A DNA stretch of 64,000 nt from Incurvaria masculella (lineage: Eukaryota; Arthropoda; Insecta; Lepidoptera; Incurvariidae), in the NCBI GenBank assembly GCA_946894095.1, contig OX335650.1:1860001-1924000 (forward strand). Reading direction: 5' to 3'. Numbering within the stretch: the stretch's first letter is position 1; every line of letters begins with the position of its first letter. The notes below the pieces were generated by a model that worked only from the letters and a program-made list of their open reading frames with translations, was not told the DNA's origin and did not search any database. Below, piece after piece: positions 11,043-20,970 of the stretch. The position numbers were made by a program, and so were the translations under genes.

Positions 11043-11298
11043 ATGATAAGTTTGGTGTTGCAGCTACATATATGATATACAGCGAAAATTGAATTACACC
11101 ACTCGATAGCTAAATGATCAAAGATTGTGTTAGGTTGGGTGAGGAGGAATCGCGCGCGGTCGAGGGGGAAGCGCCGCCATTTTGAGGTCGTTTCGCTGCG
11201 TCACATAATTTCCGTTTAGTACACATTTTGACTCAGAGAAGCTACGACGTTACGATGTTTATCGTCAGCTCTCGTCAAGATCTATCGATTGTCTTTAC

Positions 11299-11577
11299 AA
11301 GTGCGAGTCGGACTCGCACACGAAGGGTTCCGTACCGTCGTACAAAAAAAATATGCAAAAAAATCGCGTTTTTTGTATGGGGGCCCCTTTAATTTTAACT
11401 ATTTTTTAATCTTACCTATTTGTTGTTATAGCGGCAAAATAAATACACACTCTGTGAAAATTTCAGCTGTCTATCTGTTACGGTTACTGAGAGTCAGCCC
11501 TGTGACAGACGGACGGACGGACAGCGGAGGCTTAGTAATAGGGTTCCATTTTCACCCTTTGGTTACGGAACCCTAAT
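11299..11577 (+). mobile_element. GTGCGAGTC-palindrome element, copy 2
   Basis: Starts AAGTGCGAGTCGGACTCGCA without the outer AAAACCGGCC, so it is slightly 5' truncated. It carries the internal GACG run (11508-11521) and the terminal hairpin GGGTTCC / GGAACCC, followed by TAATAA. Confidence 0.85.
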
Positions 11578-11666
11578 AAGACATTGAGTGAGGAATATTA
11601 ATAGTGAATACTTATGGTGTTGAAGTAAATAAATATAGAAATAAAGATATGCCGGCCTATACTTAA

Positions 11667-11893
11667 GGCTGATTTCAATAGTCAGATAAACAGCCAGATA
11701 ACTATTCGACGGATGTATTTACGCTTCTGCTTATCTATCCGATATAGTAAGTTCATATGTTTATTAGTAAAATTATAGTCAGATAATTTTGATAGAAAAT
11801 ATAATTCTCCGGCGATGACTATCCGTCTTTTGAGCAACGTGAATATATACTATCAGTCCGATAAGTACTATCTGAGGATTGAAAAATCGGCAT
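11667..11893. mobile_element. Small MITE with GATTTTTCAAT ends, copy 1
   Basis: Left end GGCTGATTTCAATAGTCAG, right end GAGGATTGAAAAATCGGC. The internal GATAAACAGCCAGATA and TCTCCGGCGATG are shared with the inverted copy at 25769-26018. Non-coding. Confidence 0.75.
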
Positions 11894-11924
11894 ATGCAGC
11901 TGGGCGGGCCGATATTTCATTTCA

Positions 11925-12356
11925 TTTATTTAAACTTTTTGGTAGTCAAACTACGCTTAGTTACGTCACAAAGATCCGCGGATTCGATCAACCCAGCAAA
12001 GAAGATGCAATATTTTTTGCCAATATTTTTTTTTCCTTTTAATTAAATTGTATTAAGTATCATCTTTTATTTGTTTTTATAATATACATATGTAGTATTT
12101 AGTATTTATTTATTGATATTTATGTAGTTATATATTTGTGTATTTTTGTAGTTGTATATTGTGTTTAAGTATAATGTGCATTTGTTGTAAATTCTGTAGG
12201 AATTATGTTTCCTCTAAAGCTATTTCTCCATAGTTACTACTCGCACTACTGCTCACGATACCCAAAGTTAGACTGGTAGAAAATGCCTCTGGCATTAAGT
12301 TGTGCCTTTTGCCCGAGTTTTTTTGAGTGCAATAAACTTATATAAATAAATAAATA
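11925..12356. repeat. LINE 3'-end fragments
   Basis: 11925-11990 is the inverse of the repeat at 14445-14530 (TTTGGTAGTCAAACTACG; CACAAAGATCCGCGGAT). 12230-12356 is a separate plus-strand tail (AGACTGGTAGAAAATGCC, then GTGCAATAAACTTATATAAA and an AATAAATA tail), the typical 3' end of a lepidopteran LINE. The AT-rich sequence between them is unassigned. Confidence 0.55.
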
Positions 12357-12538
12357 AGAACCCGCAAATAAACTTCACGGGCTTCCATAACATATTTTTC
12401 CCTCCACAATTATGAAATACACACTTAGATCTAAATATAATACATGTTATACGCTCAAAGAAAATGTTACCTCTTACGTATGGAAACGCACTACCGTGTT
12501 CACGGCACAGCCACTTTTATATAAATAAATGATTTAAT

Positions 12539-12667
12539 GTGACTGGACATGAATGACCAATTGCCATGCCAGGACCTTCTTTTTATTGCACAGCAACATT
12601 GAACTGGATATAACACAAGGACAATTTTCATTATCGCTTCGACCCTACCACCTAGTTAGTAAGGAAG
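12539..12667 (-). mobile_element. SINE body fragment
   Basis: Retains GTGACTGGACATGAATG, GCCATGCCAGGACCTTC, ACATTGAACTGGAT and CTACCACCTAGT, with internal deletions. The head is missing. Confidence 0.7.
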
Positions 12668-14220
12668 AAAGAAATATATTAAAACATATTTAAATTATAA
12701 AAAAAAAATTAAAACCTCTGTCAACGAATATAATCATAAATGTTACGTTAGACACATTTAAAGAAAGAAAGTATTTCAAAAGCGACACATTTTCTCTGTA
12801 TTGAAACATAAAATTTTGTAAGGAGCTCATTAATAAGCCCGCTTGAACAGTACGTTAATAATTTGAGCCTTGTTTTAAGTTGGTTACTTTGCAGACATCA
12901 GTCAACCTGTTTACAATTGTGGTAAGGAATTAATGGGCTCTGTGATTTATATGTATGTATCGAACAAAGAGTTTGCCTCGAACTCTGAGTTGCCAGTGAA
13001 TTCTCTCGTTTTCGTTGAAAGCGTTGGAGAAAGCCTACGGTTTACTGCTAAGTACAAAGCATTTAAACAACGAGAAAAAGTTGTTGAACACTTTTCTCAT
13101 TCCGCTCCGATTTCAAAGCGTTCCACTGACGAAAGTATTCCCAACGTAAAATAGAGATAATTCTGGAATTGCGCCAGCAGGTATGGTCCTGGATGAATGA
13201 CAATTGAAAACAAATAGACGAGCTCTCCCGTTTTCAACGCGCATCAAGTAAGGTACTCCAATTTGAGAAAGAGGAAGTCAAATTTCGATCCAGTGGTATT
13301 TTAGGCAACATCTAAGAATGTAACCAACATGGTAAGGAGAGCATGTGCCATAAAAACGTACAGAAACCGTAACAAATGGGCTAAGAAGGTACACGGAGTA
13401 ACATATTTTCGGTATTTCCGCTAAAGTTTGTGATTTTTAACATAAACGAACAACCTTCCCAACAAGATAACATTGTATTATTTGAAGTTTTGCTCTCGCC
13501 TCATGCGGTTGATACAATACCAAACCTATTGCCATGATAGTAGACCAACATTCAAGGAATTAATTGCCAGGACCTTTATACTACACGGTTTCATTTAACT
13601 GGACGAAAAACACTGACTGTTTTCGTTTCCGGTTCAAGCATGGTTTTTAAAATGCGATGCTACCATTCATGGCTCGATTTAGATTACCACCTATTATGTG
13701 ATGAATACAGTTCAGATGGAATTCAAACCATGAACGAATCTGGAACAAAATCTCCTCTTCCTGTATGCACGAGAAGAACCCAGTGGGACCATTTGTTTTT
13801 TAACGTGTCTAAGAATTTAATTAAAATGATAGTTGGGACCAGACGAACAATGCAATATTTTAAATACCTTAGAATAAACTGCCCCATGAGGGAAATTTAT
13901 TTAATAACGGACGTGGAGTCATAAACATTAAACGTTACATACTTTGCGTCATTGAACCATTCATAGGAGTCCACTACCAAGTAGATCGTGTTTGTGCTGG
14001 GAAGTCCAACGGCTAAGCCTCGCGTACGGAGAGTCTGACACATTTACGCGCGCGTAGCCCGGACTTCTTGGTCGAATTTTGACTTATACTAAACCTCTAA
14101 TCGTTCGGGAAGATATTCTATTATTATGTCTTTACCTATGAAATTGCCGTTTTATATAGAAAAAAAAAATCTGTCACCCTTTACGCATTACGAATTACCT
14201 ACATTTTCTTTTCTTTTTAA
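12668..14220. other. Unassigned stretch with a decayed SINE scrap
   Basis: A very degenerate SINE body piece lies at about 13528-13640 (TTGCCAGGACCTTTATACTA; CATTTAACTGGACGAAAAAC, minus orientation). The frames at 12933-13154 and 13640-13924 show no motif I recognise. Confidence 0.45.
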
Positions 14221-14224
14221 ATTC

Positions 14225-14372
14225 TTATCCTCATCACCCCAAAGGTTGACTGGAAGAATTCACTTTAAGTGATACGTCCGCCTTTGTGCAGTTTCGCTCT
14301 GTTAGATTTAATTGTTCTGTTTATAGTTTTTAATGTAATTTGCACAATAAAGAATTTCTTTCTTTCTTTTAT
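14225..14372 (+). repeat. LINE 3' end (RTE-like tail)
   Basis: CATCACCCCAAAGGTTGACT, GGAAGAATTCACTTTAAGTG, GTCCGCCTTTGTGC and TGCACAATAAAGAATTTCTT, followed by a TTTC run. This order is typical of the 3' untranslated tail of RTE-type LINEs in arthropods. The coding part is absent, a normal 5' truncation. Confidence 0.6.
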
Positions 14373-14439
14373 TAATCGAGGTATTAGCCAATATTATCGA
14401 TGCACTTTTGCCATTTTACTGAAAATTTCTTGATGACTC

Positions 14440-14545
14440 TGTTATAGAAATCCGGGGAACAGATCCTGCCTCATCGGATCTTTGTGACGTAACTCGGTGT
14501 AGTTTGACTACCAAAAAGTTTAAATAAATAAAATGAAAATGAAAA
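14440..14545 (+). repeat. LINE-like 3' tail interrupted by a SINE
   Basis: CATCGGATCTTTGTGACGTA, then TAGTTTGACTACCAAAAAGT and a tail TAAATAAATAAAATGAAAAT. The inverse of the same segment lies at 11925-11990. The SINE at 14549 starts directly after this A-rich tail. Confidence 0.5.
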
Positions 14546-14548
14546 TTT

Positions 14549-14938
14549 GTCAGCCTCAGTGGCCCAGTGGCGCGACACTTCGGCGATCGCTCTCCGAAGT
14601 TAAGCAACGTTGGGTCCGGTCTGGTCTTGGATGGGTGACCATTCGACCGTTGAGAGAGGCTGGCCGTGGTTCGGATTCCACGTTAAGCTGTAGGTCCCCT
14701 TCCTTACTTACTAGGTGGTAGGGTTTATCCCGCCCGGGTTGGTACCATCGTATTGGATGAACGATGGTCGAAGCGGCAATGAAAATTGTCCGTGTTTTCC
14801 ATCCAGTTCAATGTAGCCGTGCAATATAAGGAAGGTCCTGGCATGGCACCTAGTTCCCATGTGGTGTGTTGGGCTAATACCATGATAGAACTTGTGGTAT
14901 TAGCCATCCATGTCCAGTCACATAAAAAAAAAAAAAAA
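14549..14938 (+). mobile_element. 5S-headed SINE, full length
   Basis: The head contains CCGAAGTTAAGCAACGTTGG and GTCTTGGATGGGTGACC, which are the box A/intermediate and box C regions of the 5S rRNA internal promoter. Upstream, GTGGCCCAGTGGCGCG resembles a tRNA A-box. After the linker GAGAGAGGCTGGCCGTGG comes the same body as in the tRNA-headed SINE, and a pure A tail (14924-14938). Well-preserved copies of this family lie at 21762, 23031, 24826 and 29748. Confidence 0.9.
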
Positions 14939-14944
14939 ATTTAA

Positions 14945-15178
14945 AATTCAAATTTTTTCCCCTGTAAAAAGTTATCCAAATTCCGAAAAAAAATTGAAAT
15001 CAGTTGGAGCAAGATCTGGTAAATATGGTGGGTGACGGAGACTTTCCAGTCGTAACTCCTGTAGTTTTAAGACGGTCCGATTAGCGGTGTGTGGGCGAGC
15101 GTTCTCGTGAAGGAGTGGACTAGAGCAATTGACAACTCTCGGTTGTTTGACGGCGAGCTTATCCATCAACATCTGAAT
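14945..15178 (-). pseudogene. Mariner transposase C-terminal fragment
   Basis: The minus-strand frame reads LLHENARPHTANRTVLKLQE followed by LRHPPYLPDLAPTDFNFFSE. This is the second and third catalytic region of a mariner transposase (family consensus HDNARPH and YSPDLAPTDFHFF). The second catalytic aspartate is replaced by glutamate (HEN), so even this piece would be inactive. The fragment lies between the end of one SINE and the body of another. The protein differs from the mariner at 886-2144, so two lineages are present. Confidence 0.85.
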
Positions 15179-15372
15179 GGGAAACTGTAGGTCCCCTTCC
15201 CTACTAGGTGTAAGGGTTAAGCCCGCCCGGGTACCACCGCATTGGATTAAACCGGTGTTTTCCATCCAGTTTAATGTAGCCGTGCTCATAAAGGGAAGGT
15301 GCTGGCATGGCACCTAAATCCTTCGGGAATGTAGTGTATTAGGCTAATATCATAACGGTAGTTGTGTGGTGA
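15179..15372 (+). mobile_element. SINE body fragment (tRNA-type body)
   Basis: Starts within the body at GAAACTGTAGGTCCCCTTCC, has an internal deletion, and carries the tRNA-family variants CTCATAAAGGGAAGG and CATAACGGTAGTTGTGTGG. Both head and tail are missing. Confidence 0.75.
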
Positions 15373-15600
15373 TATGTCTGTGCTGTCTACCGGCGGATGC
15401 CTTTCCTCATACCTATAACCTGGGAGTCTTCAAGCGTGATTTGAATAAACTCGATAGCTCAGCCATAGTCCGCAAATCCGCTGGCATGGTGCCTCGCTGA
15501 GCGTGTTTTCGCGAGGCGAGGTCTTTTTGGTTTTTCCGAGCACCTTTGGTCCTCAGCACAGCCACCCATGGCGGTTTTTCATAAAAAAAAAATACTTAAA
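15373..15600 (+). pseudogene. Possible LINE C-terminal relic
   Basis: With one frame change, the translation YNLGVFKRDLNKLD at about 15416 resembles the YNLGSFK block that ends many arthropod LINE open reading frames. It is followed by a GC-rich 3' region and an A run (15582-15590). A poor but plausible match. Confidence 0.4.
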
Positions 15601-15612
15601 GAAGTACATTAA

Positions 15613-16153
15613 GGTGGCCTATCCCGCTCATCTCCCCATACAAAAGGGGAAAGAAGATCACGCCCATATTTCTTGTCAGAGATCCAAAATTTTGCTCAAA
15701 ATAGCTTAATTTGATCGAACTAGATGTCTGATGACCATTGGCATTGTAAAATTGTGTTTGGTTTCTAAGTTATAAGGTCCGTAATTTCGCATTTTTCACG
15801 CGTTTTATACAATAACTTTGGAGATGGATTACGCAATGATAAAGTAAGAACATCATAAAAAGATTAGTCATCAGACATAGCTTATTTAATCAACATTTAT
15901 AATCTATTTGGTTTTTGTTAGATGTTTTACTACAGCGGTCGTGGTTTACTTTTAGCTATAAGTAGTTTTGAAATTAAAATTCGTAAATCTTACCAAATCA
16001 TACACTATCTACATTGTCTTTTTTTGTGGATATGTTGCATCTTCCTCATCACGGAGCCTGTCTTATTCTTTGAAACAGAGAAGGCCCCAGAGCGCAACAG
16101 CACGGTTTTGTACCGTGCCCGCGAATGAGTTAGGCCCGCCGGGTTGGGCCACC
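15613..16153 (-). mobile_element. TTAA-flanked MITE, copy 3
   Basis: 541 bp between TTAA at 15609-15612 and 16154-16157, in the opposite orientation to copy 1. The ends are GGTGGCCTATCCCGCTCATC and CCGGGTTGGGCCACC. Both subterminal hairpins are kept, including GCACGGTTTTGTACCGTGC (about 16109-16127). Confidence 0.9.
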
Positions 16154-16179
16154 TTAAATGTAAGCAGTGACGCATCCCA

Positions 16180-16400
16180 TTGAATGGACTGATCAGTTAC
16201 CGTAACGCTGACTGCAGCTCGCCCTGCAGGGTGCGCCAAGATGGCTGCAGCGGGCTCCGCGCCCCCTGGCGGCGGCGGCGGCGGCGGCGGCGGCCAGCCA
16301 GCTCGTCCACACAGCGGCGTGGCCTAGAAACGCGCGCACATAAATATTTGACTCCAAGCCCGCGGTCAACGCTGCTTCTATCGTCACACCTGTAAGCATT
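16180..16400. other. CpG-rich segment with GGC run and a 28-codon frame
   Basis: Follows the MITE. A (GGC)9 run lies in 16268-16294. The ATG at 16241 (context CCAAGATGG) opens a 28-codon frame, MAAAGSAPP, nine glycines, then QPARPHSGVA and a stop at 16325-16327. The minus strand gives a polyalanine frame instead. It could be a 5' untranslated or first-exon segment; no splice structure or homology supports a gene. Confidence 0.3.
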
Positions 16401-17074
16401 TTTGCACCAATATGGTGCAGGATTTCATTAGTTTTCAGTTAAGAATTCATTTGATTATTTAGGAGTTGAAATTTACAATCATTTAAATATGTCGATTAGA
16501 AATAGTAATGCGTTGACCGATTTTAAGATTAAGTTGAAAGAATATTTATTGTGCCACCCATTTTATAATTTAGAAGAATTTTTCAATGACTCTGATAGCA
16601 ATTAAGACTTACATATAATAATTATAATAATACATATTACATTTGATTTTGTCATATTATAGTTTTTTAATAATAATGATTTTCAATTAATATTTAATTT
16701 AATTTAAATGTTATTTTTTTGTATAATTATAATTGTAATTTTCAATAATTTGTAAATTTGATGTAATGATTTTATTTTAATGTATTATAACATGTGCACG
16801 GCCCCCAAGGGTTATTTAAGCTCAATAAATATAAATAAAATATAGGTAGTACTGAAGCGTAATTTAATTTGTTACATGGTTTGATATTCCAATTATCATC
16901 CAATTGATGTACGCATATCTGAGTCAATTAAAATGTCAATATCATTTCCTTACTATCTGACTGTTTGTCATTTCATTTCATTTTATTTCTCATCCATAGG
17001 TAGGATACCTACACTTGGACACGTTAACAATCTTTCGAGAATAGCCGACATACAAGTTTCATTCATAAATTAAT
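16401..17074. other. AT-rich stretch without recognised gene
   Basis: Strongly AT-rich. A LINE-like tail at about 16800-16845 (GGGTTATTTAAGCTCAATAA, then ATATAAATAAAATATAGG) suggests that part of it is a LINE 3' region. Confidence 0.45.
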
Positions 17075-17369
17075 TAAAAACCGGCCAAGTGCGAGTCGGA
17101 CTCCCATACGAAGTGTTCCGTACCATCGTACAAGATTTAACACAAAAAAATGACGTTTTTTGTATGGGACCCCCCTTTAATTTTTATTATTTTTTGATGT
17201 TACCGCGGCAAAATAAATACATACTCTGTGAACATTTCAGCTGCCTACCTATTACGGTTTATGAGATACAGCCCTGTGACAGACGGACGGACGGACGGAC
17301 GGACGGACGGACAGCGGAGGCTTAGTAATAGGGTTCCGTTTTCACCCTTTGGGTACGGAACCCTAAAAA
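17075..17369 (+). mobile_element. GTGCGAGTC-palindrome element, copy 3
   Basis: Full length: AAAAACCGGCCAAGTGCGAG at the left, (GACG)n at 17283-17312, and the terminal hairpin GGGTTCCG / CGGAACCC, then TAAAAA at the right. Confidence 0.9.
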
Positions 17370-17445
17370 TGAAGTTGCCCCAGTTTCACTAAATTGAGGT
17401 TTATGGTCATACGGTCTCATATAGTTTCTTGTCACATTTATCTTT

Positions 17446-17650
17446 AAAAAACCAGCCAAGTGCGAGTCGGACTCGCACACGAAGGGTTCTGTACCATCGT
17501 AAAAGATTACACACACAAACATTTTATATTTTTTTATTTTACCTATTTGTTGGAATAGCGGCAAAATAAATACATACTCTGAGAACGGTTCATAAGATAC
17601 AATCTTGCGACTGACGGACGGACGGACGGACGGACGGATAGCGGAGGCTT
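17446..17650 (+). mobile_element. GTGCGAGTC-palindrome element, copy 4, 3' truncated
   Basis: Has the complete palindrome and a (GACG)n run at 17613-17637. It stops after GCGGAGGCTTAG, so the 3' hairpin is missing. It lies only 76 bp from copy 3 in the same direction. Confidence 0.85.
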
Positions 17651-17711
17651 AGTCAAAAGATAAATTATTACCTCTGTTCATCGAATTATTGATTATGTGT
17701 ACTTATATTTA

Positions 17712-18433
17712 CATTATATAATGTCAGTCAGTCAGCGTTTTTCCATCCACTGCTAGACATACGCCTCTTATATTTTCCTCCAGACCTCCCGGTCCTCAGC
17801 GGTACGGAACCACTGCTTTCGGCCGACGCACTTGATTTCGTCGCCCCAACTGGCGGGTGGTCCACACTCCGTTTTCCTGTCCACGGCCGCCAGTGAAGGA
17901 CACGGTTATTCCAACGGTCGTCGTCTCTTCGGCTGACGACAGCCCTCTACCACTTGAGCTTAGCCACCCGGTGTCCAATATCGACTACTTTGGTACGTCG
18001 GCGGATTGCATCGTTACGCACCATATCCCGTAGCGACTGGTCATATATTCGGGTCTTTAAATTATGCGGAAGGTCAGACCTCAGAGCGTATTTAAGCTTT
18101 CCGAAGGCAGCCCAACCCAGTTGAATTCATCTCTCGACCTCCTTGGCCAGTCTTTTGCTACCAAGCCGCAGAATTTGACCGAGATATACGTACTCTTTCA
18201 ACCTGTTCGATCCCTTCTCCGTCAATAATTATTTGTCCTCCCGTCATAACCTCGGTCACGCATGAACTTGGTTTTGTCCCGGTTCAGCTTCAGACCTACC
18301 TTTACTGATGCTTTATAAAGGTCTTCCAGCATGGTCTGAAGCTGAACTCGGGAATTTGACAGAAGAACTATGTCATCGGCGTAGCGAAGATGACTGAGAA
18401 AATCTCCATTGCCTAAATAACAATGTATTTGCC
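17712..18433 (-). pseudogene. RTE-type LINE, reverse transcriptase C-terminal part
   Basis: On the minus strand, the frame starting at 18443 reads LSHLRYADDIVLLSNS and LYKASVKVGLKLNRDKTKFM. This is the YADD catalytic box (both aspartates present) and the following block of RTE/BovB-type reverse transcriptases. Further downstream, with frameshifts, the C-terminal tail GHRVAKLKW, WRPWTGKRSVDHPP and SGGKYKRR can be read down to about 17715. The N-terminal half and the endonuclease domain are absent. The fragment is broken and inactive. It is joined head to head with another LINE fragment at 18434. Confidence 0.8.
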
Positions 18434-18467
18434 AAATCTCCATTGCCTAAATAACAATGTATTTAGG
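18400..18467. repeat. 34-bp tandem duplication at a LINE-LINE junction
   Basis: AAATCTCCATTGCCTAAATA starts at 18400 and again at 18434. The second unit ends in an inverted repeat (GCCTAAATA ACAATG TATTTAGGC). The junction of two oppositely oriented LINE fragments falls here. Confidence 0.85.
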
Positions 18468-18780
18468 CAAATAATGCGTTTGCCGCGATACTGCAGTGCG
18501 TCAACCATGTTTGCCGAGAGTCGGGTATCGGATTTTTGTGCCATTATGCGAAACAGAGTGTTTAGTTTTATGCAACGTCTGTACACGTGTGAGAATACAA
18601 TAATAGAGGGACTGGTACAATGGTGTTACAACCCGATCTTCCGTGAATGGGAACATATCATGTTAGGTACTCAGTCACGGAGAAGAGGGAATACCGTTTA
18701 TTTTTAATAATATTAATATTACCTGTAATTTTGCAGCATATGTTAAAATGGACCCTGTGTCTAATGATGACAAATAAATA
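18434..18780 (+). pseudogene. LINE C-terminus and 3' tail, copy A
   Basis: The frame up to 18707 reads NNVFRQIMRLPRYCSASTMF, then AESRVSDFCAIMRNRVFSFM. The (Y/N)N.FR..(L/R)LPR.CSASGMF and AIMR blocks occur near the C-terminus of many arthropod LINE polyproteins. A 3' region with GATGACAAATAAATAAAAAA follows. A second copy (29440-30170) shares QWCYNPIFREWEH and the same tail but is more decayed. Confidence 0.7.
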
Positions 18781-19433
18781 AAAAAAAAATAAAAAAAATT
18801 AACGTTAATACCCTTTAGGAGTTAACAGTTATGAATATGTAATAATCTGTTTATATGTGTATCGATTAGTTAATTTAGCCTTACGGTGTTTTTGTTTTGC
18901 CTGCCTCACTGCACCTTTTCTAAATCTCTAAGATTGACTATTAGAGACTCCCTTAGGGCAGGAATTTCTGCCTTTTTGTTACGTATTTTCATTATTTTAA
19001 TTGATTGAAATGTTTTCTGGAGATCTACTTACTCGTTTCAGCCTAACTAGCCAGTAAAGGCAATGTTCAAGCTAAAAATCCCTACCTAATGTGAAAACTA
19101 AAATTGGAATATATTTCTTTTAAATGTTAAACATATTATTCTTGAAATTTAAACTCAAATGAATACATGGCGAACTATATTTCAAAACTTTGAAATTAGA
19201 ATGCAACAGGCGTAGAGAAAGAGCCCCGAATTCGAAGCTGAGTTCAAAACTAAATAGAAGATAAAAGTTAAACATTTCAAACTAGAATCTTAAATTGCTT
19301 TGTAGAAAACTTTTCGGCTCTATTTTCACGTAGATTGTCGATCTCTTGAAACTCTGCCTCCCAAAACGTATGCGTCTATCACGGCCGAGAATCTTAAAAT
19401 GAATGAACGTAGAGATTTAGGTACTTATATATA
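18781..19433. other. Stretch without recognised gene
   Basis: AT-rich, with no frame of note and no repeat that I can delimit. Confidence 0.5.
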
Positions 19434-19591
19434 CAAGGTGTCGTAACGGCCAGTACATTAAATTTGGGAAATGATTATTGGGATTGAAACAAACAAAAAA
19501 GTTTAATTACGTTTTGCTGAATGTCCTCTGAATAAAAAGTTAGACTTTCAATGCAAAGTAATTAAATATTTTAGTACAATAACAAAAAAAT

Positions 19592-20163
19592 AACCGACTT
19601 CAAAGAAAAAGCACTGAAAAGTAAAAAATAATTTCCATTTTTGTAGTTACGATTTTTGTTATTTTTTGAGTCGGCGTCGGCCGGGCACGCGCTGCGCCAA
19701 TCAAGAGAACCTTGGCTACCTTGGCTGACACCGACTCAAAAAATAACAAAAATCGTAACTACAAAAATGCAAATTATTTTTTACTTTTTAGTGCTTTTTC
19801 TTTGAAGTCGATTATTTTTTTTGTTAAATTTTTTTTATTTGTTGATTTTTAGTGAATCTGAAGTACGCTTACTAATTTGTTCACGTCCTTCCCAATAAAA
19901 AAAAGAACCACCGAAATCGGTTGGCGTTACATTGAGTTATTCGTCCATTTGTCGCAAATTTAAGACTTATATAATTTTCTCATGGATATCATTGTCAGAA
20001 CTTAACCAAATTAAAATGGGACTACTTGGGAAGCACTAGCTTTCATTTAAAAAAATAATCATCCAAATCGGTTCACCCAGGCAAAAGTTATGAGGTAACA
20101 AACATAAAAATAAAAAAAACATACAGACGAATTTATAACCCCCTCCTTTTTTGAAGTCGGTTA
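19592..20163. mobile_element. Nested AACCGACTTCAAA foldback element
   Basis: Outer ends AACCGACTTCAAAG and TTTGAAGTCGGTT. Inside, 19592-19695 pairs with about 19724-19815 (GTTACGATTTTTGTTATTTT against its inverse), giving a hairpin arm of about 95 bp. This end sequence is a familiar dispersed repeat in Lepidoptera. It was inserted in the element at 19434-20463. Confidence 0.75.
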
Positions 20164-20205
20164 AAAAGAATCGAATGGTCTGTAAGAACGTGGGAGTGTT
20201 GTATG

Positions 20206-20320
20206 TATTTGGACATGGATGGCTAATAATACACCTGCTGTCATGACATTAACCTGATATGCCACGTGGGATCTAGGTTCCATGCAAAGACCTTCCTTAG
20301 CTAAACTAAACATTCCTTAT
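20206..20320 (-). mobile_element. SINE body fragment
   Basis: TGGACATGGATGGCTAATAA, CATGACATTAACC and AGACCTTCCTTAG: the 3' part of the body in minus orientation, decayed, inside the inverted-repeat element. Confidence 0.65.
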
Positions 20321-20694
20321 CAAATTACACTAGACAAAAACATACAATTCAAAAAATTATAACTCGGTACCTAGACACTGGACAGATTTTTTTACTTCTT
20401 TGTCTCTGAAAAACATGAGGATTACGCTGGCGAAATTAATGTACTGGCCGTTACGACACCCTGTATATGACTAACCCATAATAACCCACATATTGTAATA
20501 AAACTAAATTTTAAATAGATACATTTTAATAAAGTGAAAACTATTCGAGAAGAAAGAAAGTTGAGGCAAGTTTATAGGTTTATAGATATCTAAGTATATA
20601 GATATTCACGGTTGATTATGTTCCGATTACGAAACCCTTAGAGTGATTCGAACACGTACTTGACCATTTTTAAATAAGCTTCCGCTATCCGTGG

Positions 20695-20761
20695 GCCCCA
20701 TAGAAAAACGATGGTACGGAATCCTTCGTGTTCGAACCTGACTCGCACTTGGCCGGTTTTC
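20695..20761 (-). mobile_element. GTGCGAGTC-palindrome element, 5' fragment
   Basis: ACGATGGTACGGAATCCTTC then CTGACTCGCACTTGGCCGG. Only the first roughly 65 bp of the family remain clear. Decayed flanking sequence may extend it to about 20630. Confidence 0.7.
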
Positions 20762-20970
20762 AACTCTTCTGATATGCATTAACACAGCTTTTTAAGCTGT
20801 CATGTATTCGGCGTGTAATATTATTTTAAGCGGAACGTTAATATTTCGAACCAAGGTATTTTAACCACCAGAGCTCGCATAAACATACCTACACCGGGTA
20901 AGAGTGCACCGGATGTAGGCTGCGGCGCGCGGCGGTGGGTATCTGTAGATAGTGGCCGCGGTCGGGACAG

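Larger units (their letters stand above)
19434..20463. mobile_element. Inverted-repeat element with two internal insertions
   Basis: Left end CAAGGTGTCGTAACGGCCAG and right end CTGGCCGTTACGACACCCTG form a terminal inverted repeat of about 28 bp (extending to TACATTAA) with one or two mismatches. The flanks are TATATA (left) and TATATG (right), so the target duplication is probably TATA or a TA variant. Without the foldback element (19592-20163) and the SINE piece, the host element is a MITE of roughly 350 bp. Confidence 0.75.
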
